Shown: positions 7,557-16,159 of the stretch, piece by piece | How the letters are laid out: each line of letters opens with the position of its first letter | Numbering within the stretch: position 1 is the stretch's first letter | Source: an uncultured Prolixibacteraceae bacterium | GTDB lineage: Bacteria; Bacteroidota; Bacteroidia; Bacteroidales; Prolixibacteraceae | Length of the DNA stretch: 40,989 bases | Assembly (NCBI GenBank): GCA_937915865.1 | Contig: CALGIG010000007.1 | Location: 1-40,989 of the forward strand | Reading direction: 5' to 3' | Notes under the pieces: model-generated | Seen by the model: only the letters and a program-made list of their open reading frames with translations | The model's database searches: none | Told to the model about the DNA's origin: nothing | Made by a program: the position numbers and the translations under genes

Positions 7557-8432
7557 ATGGAAACAAAGTACTTTAACCCGGTTTCAATCACTGTAATGTG
7601 TATTTTATTTGCCGTTTGTGGTGGTTTGTTTTTTCTAAAAATTATCCAGTTATCTGTTCTGATAGGTGGTTTGTTGTTTTCAATCTTTATTTCTGCTTCC
7701 ATTCAAATTGCCGATCAGTGGGAAAAAGCTGTTGTCTTGAGGATGGGACGATTTACCGGACTAAAAGGCCCAGGTTATTTCTTCATTATCCCGATTGTTG
7801 ACAGTATTGCCAAGTACATTGATCAGCGTGTTCGGGTAACCGACATTAAAGCTGAAAAAACACTTACCAAAGACACCGTGCCTGTAAATGTTGATGCCGT
7901 TGTTTACTGGACAGTTTGGGATGTAGAGAAAGCTGCACTTGAAGTTCAGGATTACGAAAAAGCTGTTCTAAATATCTCCCAAACCGGATTACGCGACACC
8001 ATTGGAAAACATGAGTTATCTGATTTACTTTCGGATAGACAAAAAATTTCAGATGAATTACAGGCCATTCTCGATGAACATACCAATCCGTGGGGCATTA
8101 CATGCCAAAATGTTGGTATTCGGGATATTATCATTCCTGAAAACCTGGCCGATGCCATGAGCAAACAGGCTCAGGCTGAACGCGAACGTCAGGCCCGTGT
8201 TATTTTGGGAACCGCCGAAACCGAGATTGCCGAGAAATTTGCCGATGCAAGCCAGCAATATATCGACAACCCTGTAGCGCTTCACTTGCGTGGTATGAAT
8301 ATGCTTTTTGAAGGGTTGAAAGAAAAAGGCTCTATGGTGATTGTGCCTAGCTCGGCGCTCGATTCGATGAACCTTGGAGCAATGGGTGGCCTGATTTCGT
8401 TGGCAAAAACAAACGAAGATGCAAAACAATAA
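7557..8432 (+). CDS. SPFH/band 7 domain protein (slipin/stomatin-like)
   Basis: A 291-residue membrane-anchored SPFH protein. Two hydrophobic segments (about residues 8-45) are followed by the band 7 domain, beginning QIADQWEKAVVLRMGRFTGLKGPGYFFIIP, with the usual DTVPVNVDAVVYWTVWD core. A predicted coiled coil rich in Ala/Glu/Arg (about residues 200-230) follows. Slipins form ring-like scaffolds at the membrane and often regulate proteases or membrane fluidity. No NfeD or protease partner adjoins it; its only operon partner is the GntR regulator upstream. A strong terminator follows. This is one of two unlike SPFH proteins in the window. Confidence 0.92.
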   Translation: METKYFNPVSITVMCILFAVCGGLFFLKIIQLSVLIGGLLFSIFISASIQIADQWEKAVVLRMGRFTGLKGPGYFFIIPIVDSIAKYIDQRVRVTDIKAEKTLTKDTVPVNVDAVVYWTVWDVEKAALEVQDYEKAVLNISQTGLRDTIGKHELSDLLSDRQKISDELQAILDEHTNPWGITCQNVGIRDIIIPENLADAMSKQAQAERERQARVILGTAETEIAEKFADASQQYIDNPVALHLRGMNMLFEGLKEKGSMVIVPSSALDSMNLGAMGGLISLAKTNEDAKQ

Positions 8433-8468
8433 ATTTGACTTAGAGCTGGTAAACAATTAAACACGATG

Positions 8469-8495
8469 CAGGGACTTTGGTCCCTGTTTTGTTTT
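8469..8495 (+). terminator. Rho-independent terminator after the SPFH gene
   Basis: CAGGGAC (8469-8475), loop TTTG, GTCCCTG (8480-8486), then TTTTGTTTT. It closely resembles the hairpin at 7048-7070 that precedes this operon. Confidence 0.9.
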
Positions 8496-8548
8496 CCGAT
8501 GATAAATAGTATTTTCGATGCCAAAAAATAAAAGAACACTGTTTTATT

Positions 8549-9715
8549 ATGGAAGTTATTCAGGTTGGCGACCGGAAAACTATTGAAGCATTTCACCAAT
8601 TACCTATTCACCTCTATCGTAACGATCCCAATTGGGTATCGCCACTTCGTTTAATGACAGAAGATATTTTTAATCCTGAAAAAAATGCCGGTTTTGTTGA
8701 TGGTGATGCAAATCGTTGGTTGGTGAAAAAAGAAGGCAGGTATATTGGTCGGATTGCTGCATTTTACAACCGTTCCAAAATAGAAAAGGATGCTGAACAA
8801 GCCGGTAATATTGGCTTTTTCGAATGTATTGATGATGAAAATGCTGCAGCAATACTTTTTGAAACTGCAAAAGGCTGGCTTCAGGCTAAAGGATTTACGG
8901 CAATGGATGGCCCGGTTAACTTTGGCGAAAACTTCTTTAACTGGGGTTTGTTGACCTATGGATTTCAACAGCAGGGATTTGGAATGCAATATAACCCCAA
9001 ATATTATAAAAAGCTGTTCGAATCGTACGGATTTAAAACTTATTATCAACAATTCAGCTATCATTTAGATATTACCAGCCCTGATTTACCTCAACGTTTT
9101 TGGAAGATCGCCGAGTGGGTTGCCCAAAAACCTGATTTCAGTTTTCGTACATTTTCATTTCAAAACCAAGACCAGTGTATTGAAGACTTTCTTGCTGTTT
9201 ATGAACAGGCATGGAATAAACATGCTAATTTTAAACCTATTGATCGTAAGGAACTTAAGGCTTTGATTCGTGATGCCAGAATTGTTTTGGAGGAAGAATT
9301 TATTTGGTATGTTTTCTACAAAGAAGAGCCTATTGCTTTTTTTATGATGATTCCGGATCTGAATCAGATTTTAAAGCATTTGAGAAATGGTAAACTTAGC
9401 TTGTTTAATATCCTAAAACTGTTATACCTGAAATATACCAAAACAATGACGCGTTGCCGGGTATTGGTTATGGGTGTTATTCCACGGTTCCAGAGAGCCG
9501 GAATTGAATCGGGTATTTTCTGGCAGTTACGTCAGGTTTTTCTGCGTAAGCCCTGGTATAACGAAATGGAACTGAGTTGGGTAGGCGATTTTAATCCGAA
9601 AATGATTTCTCTTTTTAATGCAGTCGGCGGAAAATATGCTAAAACCCATGAGACTCTTCGTTATTTATTCGATCAGACCAGACCATTCGAGCGATTACCT
9701 ATTATTAAAGATTAA
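8549..9715 (+). CDS. GNAT-like acyltransferase family protein, paralogue 1
   Basis: A 388-residue cytosolic protein of a family annotated in Bacteroidota as GNAT-like (YghO-type) N-acyltransferase; substrate unknown. The C-terminal part has the GNAT-like cofactor-binding pattern MGVIPRFQRAGIESGIFW, where a beta strand leads into a loop and helix. The strongly conserved AMDGPVNFGENFFNWGL segment (about residues 119-135) is likely part of the active site. The next gene encodes a close paralogue of the same length with the same motifs. No pathway genes adjoin to suggest the substrate. The assignment rests on motif recognition, so the fold is fairly likely and the chemistry is unproven. Confidence 0.6.
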   Translation: MEVIQVGDRKTIEAFHQLPIHLYRNDPNWVSPLRLMTEDIFNPEKNAGFVDGDANRWLVKKEGRYIGRIAAFYNRSKIEKDAEQAGNIGFFECIDDENAAAILFETAKGWLQAKGFTAMDGPVNFGENFFNWGLLTYGFQQQGFGMQYNPKYYKKLFESYGFKTYYQQFSYHLDITSPDLPQRFWKIAEWVAQKPDFSFRTFSFQNQDQCIEDFLAVYEQAWNKHANFKPIDRKELKALIRDARIVLEEEFIWYVFYKEEPIAFFMMIPDLNQILKHLRNGKLSLFNILKLLYLKYTKTMTRCRVLVMGVIPRFQRAGIESGIFWQLRQVFLRKPWYNEMELSWVGDFNPKMISLFNAVGGKYAKTHETLRYLFDQTRPFERLPIIKD

Positions 9716-9769
9716 TTATCATATATAGTTAGTAAATTGTAGTACCTTTGACTGCCAAAATCCAATAAA

Positions 9770-10939
9770 ATGAAAATAGTACAGGTATCAGATAAACAGA
9801 CCAGAAAACTATTCCATGAAATACCAACCATTGTTTATAAAAACGATCAGAATTGGTCATGCCCATTGCATGGTATGATCGACGATGTCTTTTCGCCAGA
9901 GAAGAATCCATCATTCAAAAACGGTGAGGCTAACAGGTGGATTGTAATTGATGAGAGAGGTAAGGTTCTTGGGCGCATAGGTGCATTTTACAATCGAAAA
10001 AAAGCCTTTACTTATGACCAACCAACTGGAGGATGTGGTTTTTTTGAGTGTTTGAATAATTACGAAATTGCAAAACTGCTTTTTGACACAGCCCGCAACT
10101 GGCTCAAAGAAAGAGGTATGGAAGCAATGGATGGTCCGGTTAATTTTGGTGAAAACTATATGAACTGGGGATTACTTGTTGATGGGTTTATGCATCAAGG
10201 GTTTGGGATGCCTTACAACCCACCTTATTACCAGGAATTATTCAGACAATACGGATTTGAAGTTTATTTTGAACAATACAGTTATCATCTCGACTATACC
10301 AAACCTTTTCCTGAACGTTTTTGGAAAATTGCAGGATGGGTTGCCCAAAAACCAGGTTACTCATTCGAACATTTTTCGTTTGACAAAGCTGAAAAGTATG
10401 TGGACGATTTTTGTTACATCTATGATGGAGCATGGCGGTTTCATGAACATTTTCAGCCTTTGGACAAAGACGATATTCGTGATTTTATAAAATCATCAAA
10501 AGCGATACTCGACCCGGAAATGGTATGGTTTGCCTATCACGAAGGCGAACCAATCGCTTTGTTTGTAATGATACCTGATATTAACCAGGTATTGAAGAAA
10601 CTAAATGGTAAATTAAACTTTATTAATATACTAAAGTTATTGTATTACAAACAGACCAAAGTAATGACCAGAACCAGAATTCTGATAATGGGAGTTACAC
10701 CAAAATATCAGAAATCGGGCATTGAGTCAGCAATATTCTGGCATCAGGATAAATTAATGAAACATAAACCACAGTACAAGGAAGTTGAATTGTCGTGGGC
10801 TGGTGATTTTAATCCTAAGATTATTGCACTTTATAAATCAGTTGGAGGAGTACATGTAAAAACGCATTATACAATGCGTTACCTTTTTGATCGTACCAAA
10901 CCTTTTAATAGGGCTCCTATAATTGGAGTTGATGAATAA
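9770..10939 (+). CDS. GNAT-like acyltransferase family protein, paralogue 2
   Basis: A 389-residue paralogue of the preceding gene, colinear along its whole length. It shares AMDGPVNFGENYMNWGL, YNPPYYQELFRQYGF (versus YNPKYYKKLFESYGF) and MGVTPKYQKSGIESAIFW. The pair clearly arose by tandem duplication and has diverged moderately. A TACCTTTG box at 9743-9750 between the genes fits the -7 element, but no good -33 is visible, so a second promoter is possible but unproven. Function as for paralogue 1: probably acyl or acetyl transfer, substrate unknown. Confidence 0.6.
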   Translation: MKIVQVSDKQTRKLFHEIPTIVYKNDQNWSCPLHGMIDDVFSPEKNPSFKNGEANRWIVIDERGKVLGRIGAFYNRKKAFTYDQPTGGCGFFECLNNYEIAKLLFDTARNWLKERGMEAMDGPVNFGENYMNWGLLVDGFMHQGFGMPYNPPYYQELFRQYGFEVYFEQYSYHLDYTKPFPERFWKIAGWVAQKPGYSFEHFSFDKAEKYVDDFCYIYDGAWRFHEHFQPLDKDDIRDFIKSSKAILDPEMVWFAYHEGEPIALFVMIPDINQVLKKLNGKLNFINILKLLYYKQTKVMTRTRILIMGVTPKYQKSGIESAIFWHQDKLMKHKPQYKEVELSWAGDFNPKIIALYKSVGGVHVKTHYTMRYLFDRTKPFNRAPIIGVDE

Positions 10940-10972
10940 ATTCAAAAAATGTAAATTTTTAGTTTGGAAATG

Positions 10973-11003
10973 TTTGGAAATTACATTCCTGTGAGTAACT
11001 TTG
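10973..11003 (+). promoter_or_regulatory. Promoter of the L31 gene
   Basis: TTTG at 10973-10976, a 19-base spacer, then TAACTTTG at 10996-11003: an ideal Bacteroidota housekeeping promoter. It also shows that the in-frame TTG at 11001 cannot be the L31 start, because it lies inside the -7 box. Confidence 0.85.
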
Positions 11004-11036
11004 CAAGCCGTAAAAAATAATAGAAAAGAGGACAAA

Positions 11037-11300
11037 ATGAAAAAAGGGATACATCCAGCAAATTATCGTACCGTAGCTTTTAAGGATATGTCTAACGGTC
11101 ACGTATTTCTAACAAAATCAACTGTAAATACCAGAGAAACAGAAGTTGTTGATGGTGTTGAATATCCAGTGGTAAAGCTTGAAATTTCAAGTTCTTCTCA
11201 CCCTTTTTATACAGGTAAAATGAAACTTGTTGATACTGCTGGGCGTGTTGATAAATTCAATTCAAGATATCAGAAGCACCTTGAAAGCAGAAAGAAATAA
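11037..11300 (+). CDS. rpmE2: 50S ribosomal protein L31 type B
   Basis: An 87-residue ribosomal protein L31 of the B type, recognised by MKKGIHPANYRTVAFKDMS at the start, SSSHPFYTGK in the centre and GRVDKFNSRYQKH near the end. It lacks the CxxC zinc-binding cysteines of type A L31, as expected for this zinc-independent form of the large-subunit protein at the subunit interface. The ATG at 11037 follows an AAAGAGGAC purine-rich stretch and is about 27 bases after the predicted transcription start. It has its own promoter and terminator. Type B is the usual form in Bacteroidota, so by itself this does not imply zinc-starvation control. Confidence 0.97.
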   Translation: MKKGIHPANYRTVAFKDMSNGHVFLTKSTVNTRETEVVDGVEYPVVKLEISSSSHPFYTGKMKLVDTAGRVDKFNSRYQKHLESRKK

Positions 11301-11326
11301 TAACTTTTTGTTTAAGATATTTAGAG

Positions 11327-11352
11327 AAGCTTCGCTATGCGAAGCTTTTTTT
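11327..11352 (+). terminator. Rho-independent terminator after L31
   Basis: AAGCTTCGC (11327-11335), loop TAT, GCGAAGCTT (11339-11347), then a T-run. Perfect 9-bp stem. Confidence 0.92.
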
Positions 11353-11397
11353 ATTTTTTCAAGTCCCGGTTAATCACAATAAATAAATTTTTACTTT

Positions 11398-11414
11398 TTG
11401 GCATAGCTATTGCA
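11398..11414 (+). promoter_or_regulatory. Candidate sigma-54 (-24/-12) promoter of lon
   Basis: TTGGCATAGCTATTGCA contains GG at 11400-11401 and GC at 11412-11413, separated by exactly 10 bases. The flanks match the sigma-54 consensus TGGCAC-N5-TTGCA at nearly all key positions. It is 90 bases before the lon ATG, and I saw no TAnnTTTG box in the same gap. TGACTG at 11420-11425 and CAGTCA at 11448-11453 form a spaced inverted repeat between it and lon. Confidence 0.5.
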
Positions 11415-11503
11415 AAATATGACTGGCCAATTTATTTGATCGTCTATCAGTCAGGATGTCAGGTGTGAATTAGGCGAATAAAAAGTACCGAAAATTGAAA
11501 GAT

Positions 11504-13936
11504 ATGCAAAATATATTTATTTCCAGCTTTATAGACAATGAAAATGATATTGTTCCGATTATTGCTGATGGTGATGATACAGAATTGAAGAATGTTGATG
11601 TACCTGACATTTTGCCAATTTTGCCACTGCGTAATACGGTAATGTTTCCAGGCGTTGTTATGCCTATTACTGTAGGCCGGCAAAAATCCTTGCAGTTGGT
11701 ACAGGAAGTTTATCGAGGTAACCGTTTGCTTGGTACAATTGCACAAAAGGATGGTAGTATTGATGACCCTGGCCCTAAAGATTTGTACGAAATTGGTACA
11801 GTTGCCCAGATTTTGAAAATACTTGAGATGCCTGATGGAACTACTTCTGTAATCATTCAAGGGAAAAAAAGATTTGAAGTGAATGATTATTTTCAGGAGT
11901 TTCCTTATTTAAAGGCCGGCGTGGCAATTCTTGAAGATACTCAGCCTGAAGATAACTCGGCTGAATTTTCGGCCATAATAGGTTCATTAAAAGATTTATC
12001 TATTAAGATAGCCCAGGTTTCGATGCATATTTCACCTGAAGCTTCGTTCGCTGTAAAAAATATTGAGAACTCGACTTTCCTGATTAATTTCATTTGCTCA
12101 AATACTGATTTGAAGGTTGAAGAAAAACAAATCTTACTCGGGATTGGTGATATAAAAGAACGTGGTATTCAGGCGATTAGTTATCTTGTTCGTGAAGTTC
12201 AAATGGCTGAGCTTAAACGGGATATCCAGACTAAAGTAAAGGCTGAACTCGATCAACAACAACGAGAATTCCTTCTCAACCAGCAAATAAAAACTATTCA
12301 GGATGAATTGGGTGGTAGTCCTGCAGAACAAGAAATTCAGGAATTCAAAGAAAAAGCTAAAGAGAAAAAATGGACCGAGGACGCTGCTAAATATTTTGAA
12401 AAAGAAGTTGGTAAATTATCAAGGTTAAATCCGGCAGCAGGCGAATATTCGGTGCAGTTTGCATATTGCCAAACACTACTCGATCTTCCATGGAACGAAT
12501 ATTCAGAAGATAATTTTGATTTGAAACGGGCAGTTCAGGTTCTTGATGAAGATCATTACGGACTGGAGAAAGTGAAAGAACGAATTTTGGAGCATTTAGC
12601 TGTTCTGAAACTCAAAAACGATATGAAATCTCCTATTCTCTGTTTGTATGGACCTCCCGGAGTTGGAAAAACTTCTTTGGGCCGGTCGATAGCTAAGGCT
12701 CTGGGCCGAAATTATATACGAATGAGTTTAGGCGGGTTGCACGATGAAGCGGAAATTCGCGGTCATAGAAAAACCTATATTGGTGCCATGCCAGGTCGGA
12801 TTTTGCAGAACATTAAAAAAGCAAAAACATCAAATCCGGTCTTTATTCTTGATGAATTGGATAAAGTTTCTGCGGATTTTCATGGTGATCCTGCCTCTGC
12901 ATTGCTTGAAGTTCTTGATCCTGAACAGAATTTTGAATTTCATGACAATTATATTGAACTTGAGTATGATTTGTCGAGAGTAATGTTTATTGCTACAGCC
13001 AATACATTAAATACTATTGCTCCGGCATTACGTGACAGGCTTGAATTGATAGAAGTAAGCGGTTATTTGGTTGAAGAGAAGATAGAGATAGCTAAACGTC
13101 ATTTAATTCCAAAGCAACTTGAAAATCATGGAGTTGAATTAAAATCGGTTGTAATTCCTGATGAAATTTTACAATACATCATTGAACATTATACAAGAGA
13201 ATCAGGTGTTCGTGAGTTAGATAAGAAAATTGCCAAAATTGCTCGCAGAATCGCAAAAAGGATTGCTTTTAATGAGGCATTTAATAAAGTATTGACTAAA
13301 GAGGATGTTCGTGATTACCTTGGGGTTATTCAATTTACAAAAGAAACTTACCAGGGAAATACATTTGCCGGTGTTGTTACAGGTTTAGCATGGACAGCTG
13401 TTGGGGGAGAGATTCTCTATGTTGAAACAAGCTTAAGTAAAGGGAAAGGTGGTCTTACATTAACAGGGAACCTGGGGGATGTAATGAAAGAGTCGGCTAT
13501 GCTGGCATTGGAATACATTAGGTCTCATGCTGAACAATTGAATATTAATCCGGAATTGTTTGATCGTTACAATGTTCATGTTCATGTACCCGAAGGTGCA
13601 ATACCGAAGGATGGACCTTCAGCCGGAATAACAATGGTTAGTTCTATTGCTTCTGCATTTACTCAGCGCAAGGTGAGAAAGAACCTGGCAATGACGGGTG
13701 AAATTACACTTCGGGGAAAGGTTTTACCGGTAGGTGGAATCAAAGAAAAGATTCTGGCAGCAAAGCGTGCCGGAATAAAAGAGATTATCTTATCAGAAAT
13801 CAACAAGAAAGACCTGGAAGAGATTAAAAGCGTATATGTCAATGGTTTAAAGTTTCATTACGTGGATACAATTCTTCAGGTACTCAATATTGCTTTGCTG
13901 GATTCAAAGGTTGATAATCCGCAAAAAATTGAATAA
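11504..13936 (+). CDS. lon: ATP-dependent protease Lon
   Basis: An 810-residue Lon protease, the soluble hexameric AAA+ enzyme that degrades damaged and regulatory proteins. The order is standard: N-terminal LON substrate-binding domain (about residues 30-240, starting ILPLRNTVMFPG), helical linker, AAA+ module with Walker A GPPGVGKT (residues 383-390) and Walker B FILDELDK, then the protease domain with catalytic Ser706 (DGPSAG) and Lys749 of the dyad. All key residues are intact. I start at ATG 11504 and not at the TTG nine bases upstream. A sigma-54-like site lies upstream and a bidirectional terminator separates lon from the convergent regulators. Confidence 0.97.
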   Translation: MQNIFISSFIDNENDIVPIIADGDDTELKNVDVPDILPILPLRNTVMFPGVVMPITVGRQKSLQLVQEVYRGNRLLGTIAQKDGSIDDPGPKDLYEIGTVAQILKILEMPDGTTSVIIQGKKRFEVNDYFQEFPYLKAGVAILEDTQPEDNSAEFSAIIGSLKDLSIKIAQVSMHISPEASFAVKNIENSTFLINFICSNTDLKVEEKQILLGIGDIKERGIQAISYLVREVQMAELKRDIQTKVKAELDQQQREFLLNQQIKTIQDELGGSPAEQEIQEFKEKAKEKKWTEDAAKYFEKEVGKLSRLNPAAGEYSVQFAYCQTLLDLPWNEYSEDNFDLKRAVQVLDEDHYGLEKVKERILEHLAVLKLKNDMKSPILCLYGPPGVGKTSLGRSIAKALGRNYIRMSLGGLHDEAEIRGHRKTYIGAMPGRILQNIKKAKTSNPVFILDELDKVSADFHGDPASALLEVLDPEQNFEFHDNYIELEYDLSRVMFIATANTLNTIAPALRDRLELIEVSGYLVEEKIEIAKRHLIPKQLENHGVELKSVVIPDEILQYIIEHYTRESGVRELDKKIAKIARRIAKRIAFNEAFNKVLTKEDVRDYLGVIQFTKETYQGNTFAGVVTGLAWTAVGGEILYVETSLSKGKGGLTLTGNLGDVMKESAMLALEYIRSHAEQLNINPELFDRYNVHVHVPEGAIPKDGPSAGITMVSSIASAFTQRKVRKNLAMTGEITLRGKVLPVGGIKEKILAAKRAGIKEIILSEINKKDLEEIKSVYVNGLKFHYVDTILQVLNIALLDSKVDNPQKIE

Positions 13937-13942
13937 GTATTT

Positions 13943-13978
13943 AAAAAGTCGGTAGAAACAAAATTTTACTGACTTTTT
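13943..13978. terminator. Bidirectional terminator between lon and the LytTR genes
   Basis: The 15-base arms 13943-13957 (AAAAAGTCGGTAGAA) and 13964-13978 (TTTTACTGACTTTTT) pair throughout, with two wobble pairs and a 6-base loop. A-run and T-run flanks make it work in both directions. The right arm reaches the stop codon of the convergent LytTR gene. Confidence 0.9.
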
Positions 13979-14751
13979 TACTCAATAATAAATTGTGATG
14001 TAGTTGTTTTTTCGAAAAGAGCAATAGCTCCTCTTGACATTTTTTCTTCAATTAGTGTATTATTTATTCGCAAAAAACATTTCATGTTTTGCTTTTCAAT
14101 TCGGTGAAGGTAATTGAGGTTTATAAAAGCGGAACGACTAACCTGAAACAATGAAGGAGAATTAATAAGTTCAGCAAGTTTAATAATAGTTCTGATAATT
14201 GTTTCCTTGCTCCCATCAGCTAATATTAAATCGGTGTAATGCAGTCTGGCCTGAAGAAGTACAATGTCTTTGATGTCAACAAAAAGAAGCCCTTTTATCG
14301 AAGGAAGCTTAATGATTACAGGATTATTTTGGGTATGGATCAGGGAATCTATTTTTTTATGATAATCTTTTTTTTCAACCTTAGCTTTGTATTTGAAAAT
14401 TACACTTTTGACATCATCCGATGAAAATGGTTTGGTCAAAAAGTCAAGTGGCTCTATGCCAAGGGCAGCATAGGCATAGTGCTGATGTCCGGTTGTAAAA
14501 ACAATTTCCGAATGAAAATTAATGGATTGAATCTTTTCTGCAAGTGTCAATCCACTCATATCAGGCATATCAATATCTAAAAATAATATATCCGGTGGAT
14601 TTGATTTTACTAATTCCAAACCTGCTGTAGGATCACATTCTTTGCCCAGCAGTTGTATTTCATCAAAAGTTCGAAGAAATGCTTCAAGCAAATCAATTGC
14701 TTGCAACTCGTCGTCAATAATTATTGTTGTAATTGTTTGTTTATCAGACAT
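13978..14751 (-). CDS. LytTR family response regulator, canonical receiver
   Basis: A 257-residue response regulator. The receiver domain (residues about 6-122) has the acidic pair Asp13-Asp14, phospho-acceptor Asp59 in FLDIDMP, Thr in VFTTGH and the conserved Lys in FLTKPF, so it should be phosphorylated normally. The C-terminal LytTR DNA-binding domain (about 150-250) contains QVSRSAFINLNYLHRIE, the usual core of this family. Its gene begins 5 bases after the stop of a sister regulator. No histidine kinase is encoded nearby, so the partner kinase must be elsewhere. Bacteroidota LytTR regulators often work with 7TM or YehU-type kinases. Confidence 0.93.
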   Translation of the reverse strand: MSDKQTITTIIIDDELQAIDLLEAFLRTFDEIQLLGKECDPTAGLELVKSNPPDILFLDIDMPDMSGLTLAEKIQSINFHSEIVFTTGHQHYAYAALGIEPLDFLTKPFSSDDVKSVIFKYKAKVEKKDYHKKIDSLIHTQNNPVIIKLPSIKGLLFVDIKDIVLLQARLHYTDLILADGSKETIIRTIIKLAELINSPSLFQVSRSAFINLNYLHRIEKQNMKCFLRINNTLIEEKMSRGAIALFEKTTTSQFIIE

Positions 14752-14756
14752 AAATT

Positions 14757-15509
14757 TTATTCAATATCAAAATTACTCAGTTTTTTTACATGTCCTTTTG
14801 TTGCCTTAATTTCATATTCTACCCCATTGGAGCACAAAGTAACAGTATTTCCCTTTTTAAAGATTCTTTTGATGTGTTTAGGATTTATTAAATGTGTTCG
14901 GCTTAATCGCACAAAACCAAATGGAATCATCTTTTCTTCAAATTTTGCCAGCGAAAGATGACTGATTTCTTGTTTGTTATTTGTTAAGTAAAGTTCAGTA
15001 TAATAACCTGTTGATTTCCCAAAAAGAAGCTCATCTGGATTAAAAAAAGCATATCCGCTGTTAGTTAGGAAACGTATTTTTGTTTCAGATGGATTACTGT
15101 TTATTATTTTATCCAGCCGATTTTGAATATTTGACTGTTTGTTTTCGAATACGCTATCTATTAGATTTTGAACTGCACTTTTAGTTATGGGTTTTAATAT
15201 GTATTTATATATTCCGTATTGAATGGCAGTTTTAGCATAGTCTTTAGTGTTTGAAACAAAAGCCAGGCATGAATCAGGTAATTTTGATTTAACTAACTCA
15301 AATAATTCCTTTTCGGTGTTCCCTTTCGGAGGATATTCGATAAGAATAATATCGGGAGAATTATTTATAATTTTAAGTATGGCTTCGTTTGTATTTGATG
15401 CTGTAATAACTTCTGAAATGATCGGGTTAGATTGAAGTAGATTTAATATCTGCTGCAATGATTCTTGCTCATTATCAATTATTAATATGCTTAGATTCTC
15501 TAGGTCCAT
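14757..15509 (-). CDS. LytTR response regulator with atypical receiver (Glu for Asp)
   Basis: A 250-residue regulator with a receiver-like domain (about residues 6-120) and a LytTR domain (about 145-250, with RLSRTHLINPKHIKRIF). The normal phospho-acceptor position, seen as LDI.MP in relatives, reads ILIEYPP here, putting Glu58 in place of Asp. The acidic pair is also changed to Asp12-Asn13. The Lys of the KP motif (YILKPI) and a Ser at the switch position remain. Such receivers cannot be phosphorylated in the usual way, and Glu often mimics the active state. Co-transcription with a canonical sister suggests that the two may act as a heterodimer or on shared targets. A TAAATTTG-like box on the minus strand at 15636-15629 may be its promoter. 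Confidence 0.88.
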   Translation of the reverse strand: MDLENLSILIIDNEQESLQQILNLLQSNPIISEVITASNTNEAILKIINNSPDIILIEYPPKGNTEKELFELVKSKLPDSCLAFVSNTKDYAKTAIQYGIYKYILKPITKSAVQNLIDSVFENKQSNIQNRLDKIINSNPSETKIRFLTNSGYAFFNPDELLFGKSTGYYTELYLTNNKQEISHLSLAKFEEKMIPFGFVRLSRTHLINPKHIKRIFKKGNTVTLCSNGVEYEIKATKGHVKKLSNFDIE

Positions 15510-15761
15510 TTCTTTTTTGTGGTTTAATGTATTCAGTCACTAAGATATAAATATCTGCTTTTAAAATAAAAGTCGTGAATCTTGAAATATGTTGTTTGAT
15601 ATGTACCTCCTGGAGTAAAATTATTGCTCAAATTTAGATTTTGATTCAATTGCGACCTACAAAATATGATAAAAAATTTCAATTACCTGATTTTAATGTA
15701 TAGTCTTATTTTCAGTGTTTTACCGTTAATCTTATCAACAAATATTAAAATACTGTTCTTT

Positions 15762-16025
15762 TTATAATTTCATATACTCTAATAATTTTTGTTTATCATT
15801 CTGGAATCTTGGTATTAATATCGTTTTTTTGAACAGCATATCAACCAATGAAATTGAGTTTGTGCATTGACGCGAAGCGAAAATCCATGAAATGGAATCG
15901 GAAAAGCGAATTGCCATCCAGATAGCTCTAAGAATATTTCCGGTTTGTCTCGTTTTTTGTATGATTATTATTCCTAACATCGTAAGCAAAGTGAGTTCTA
16001 TTATTTTTTGGCATTTATCAAACAA
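15762..16025 (-). pseudogene. Doubtful 87-codon frame or gene remnant
   Basis: This lies in the 650-base gap between the LytTR genes and actA. On the minus strand a frame of 87 codons runs through the middle, containing a hydrophobic start (IIELTLLTMLGIIII), then ISWIFASRQCTNS and LIPRFQNDKQKLLEY. I recognise no family. There is no promoter or convincing start context, and composition is AT-rich like non-coding DNA. It may be a fragment of a lost gene. The rest of the gap, 15510-15761 and 16026-16159, shows no gene; upstream of actA I find no confident -33/-7 promoter. Confidence 0.15.
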
Positions 16026-16159
16026 ATAATCAGATGTTTGTTTTAATTTGTTGACATATAAATGTTTAGTGTTGCATATTCATTCCGTTTAGTTTAGTGA
16101 AAAATAAGATTTTTAATTTTTTCATAAAATATCGAAACCAATACTAAACTTGTTTGTTA

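Noticed and set aside
11001..11036. Upstream TTG start giving a 99-residue L31.
   Set aside because: The TTG is inside the -7 box, so it is not transcribed; the conserved L31 start MKKGIHPANY matches ATG 11037.
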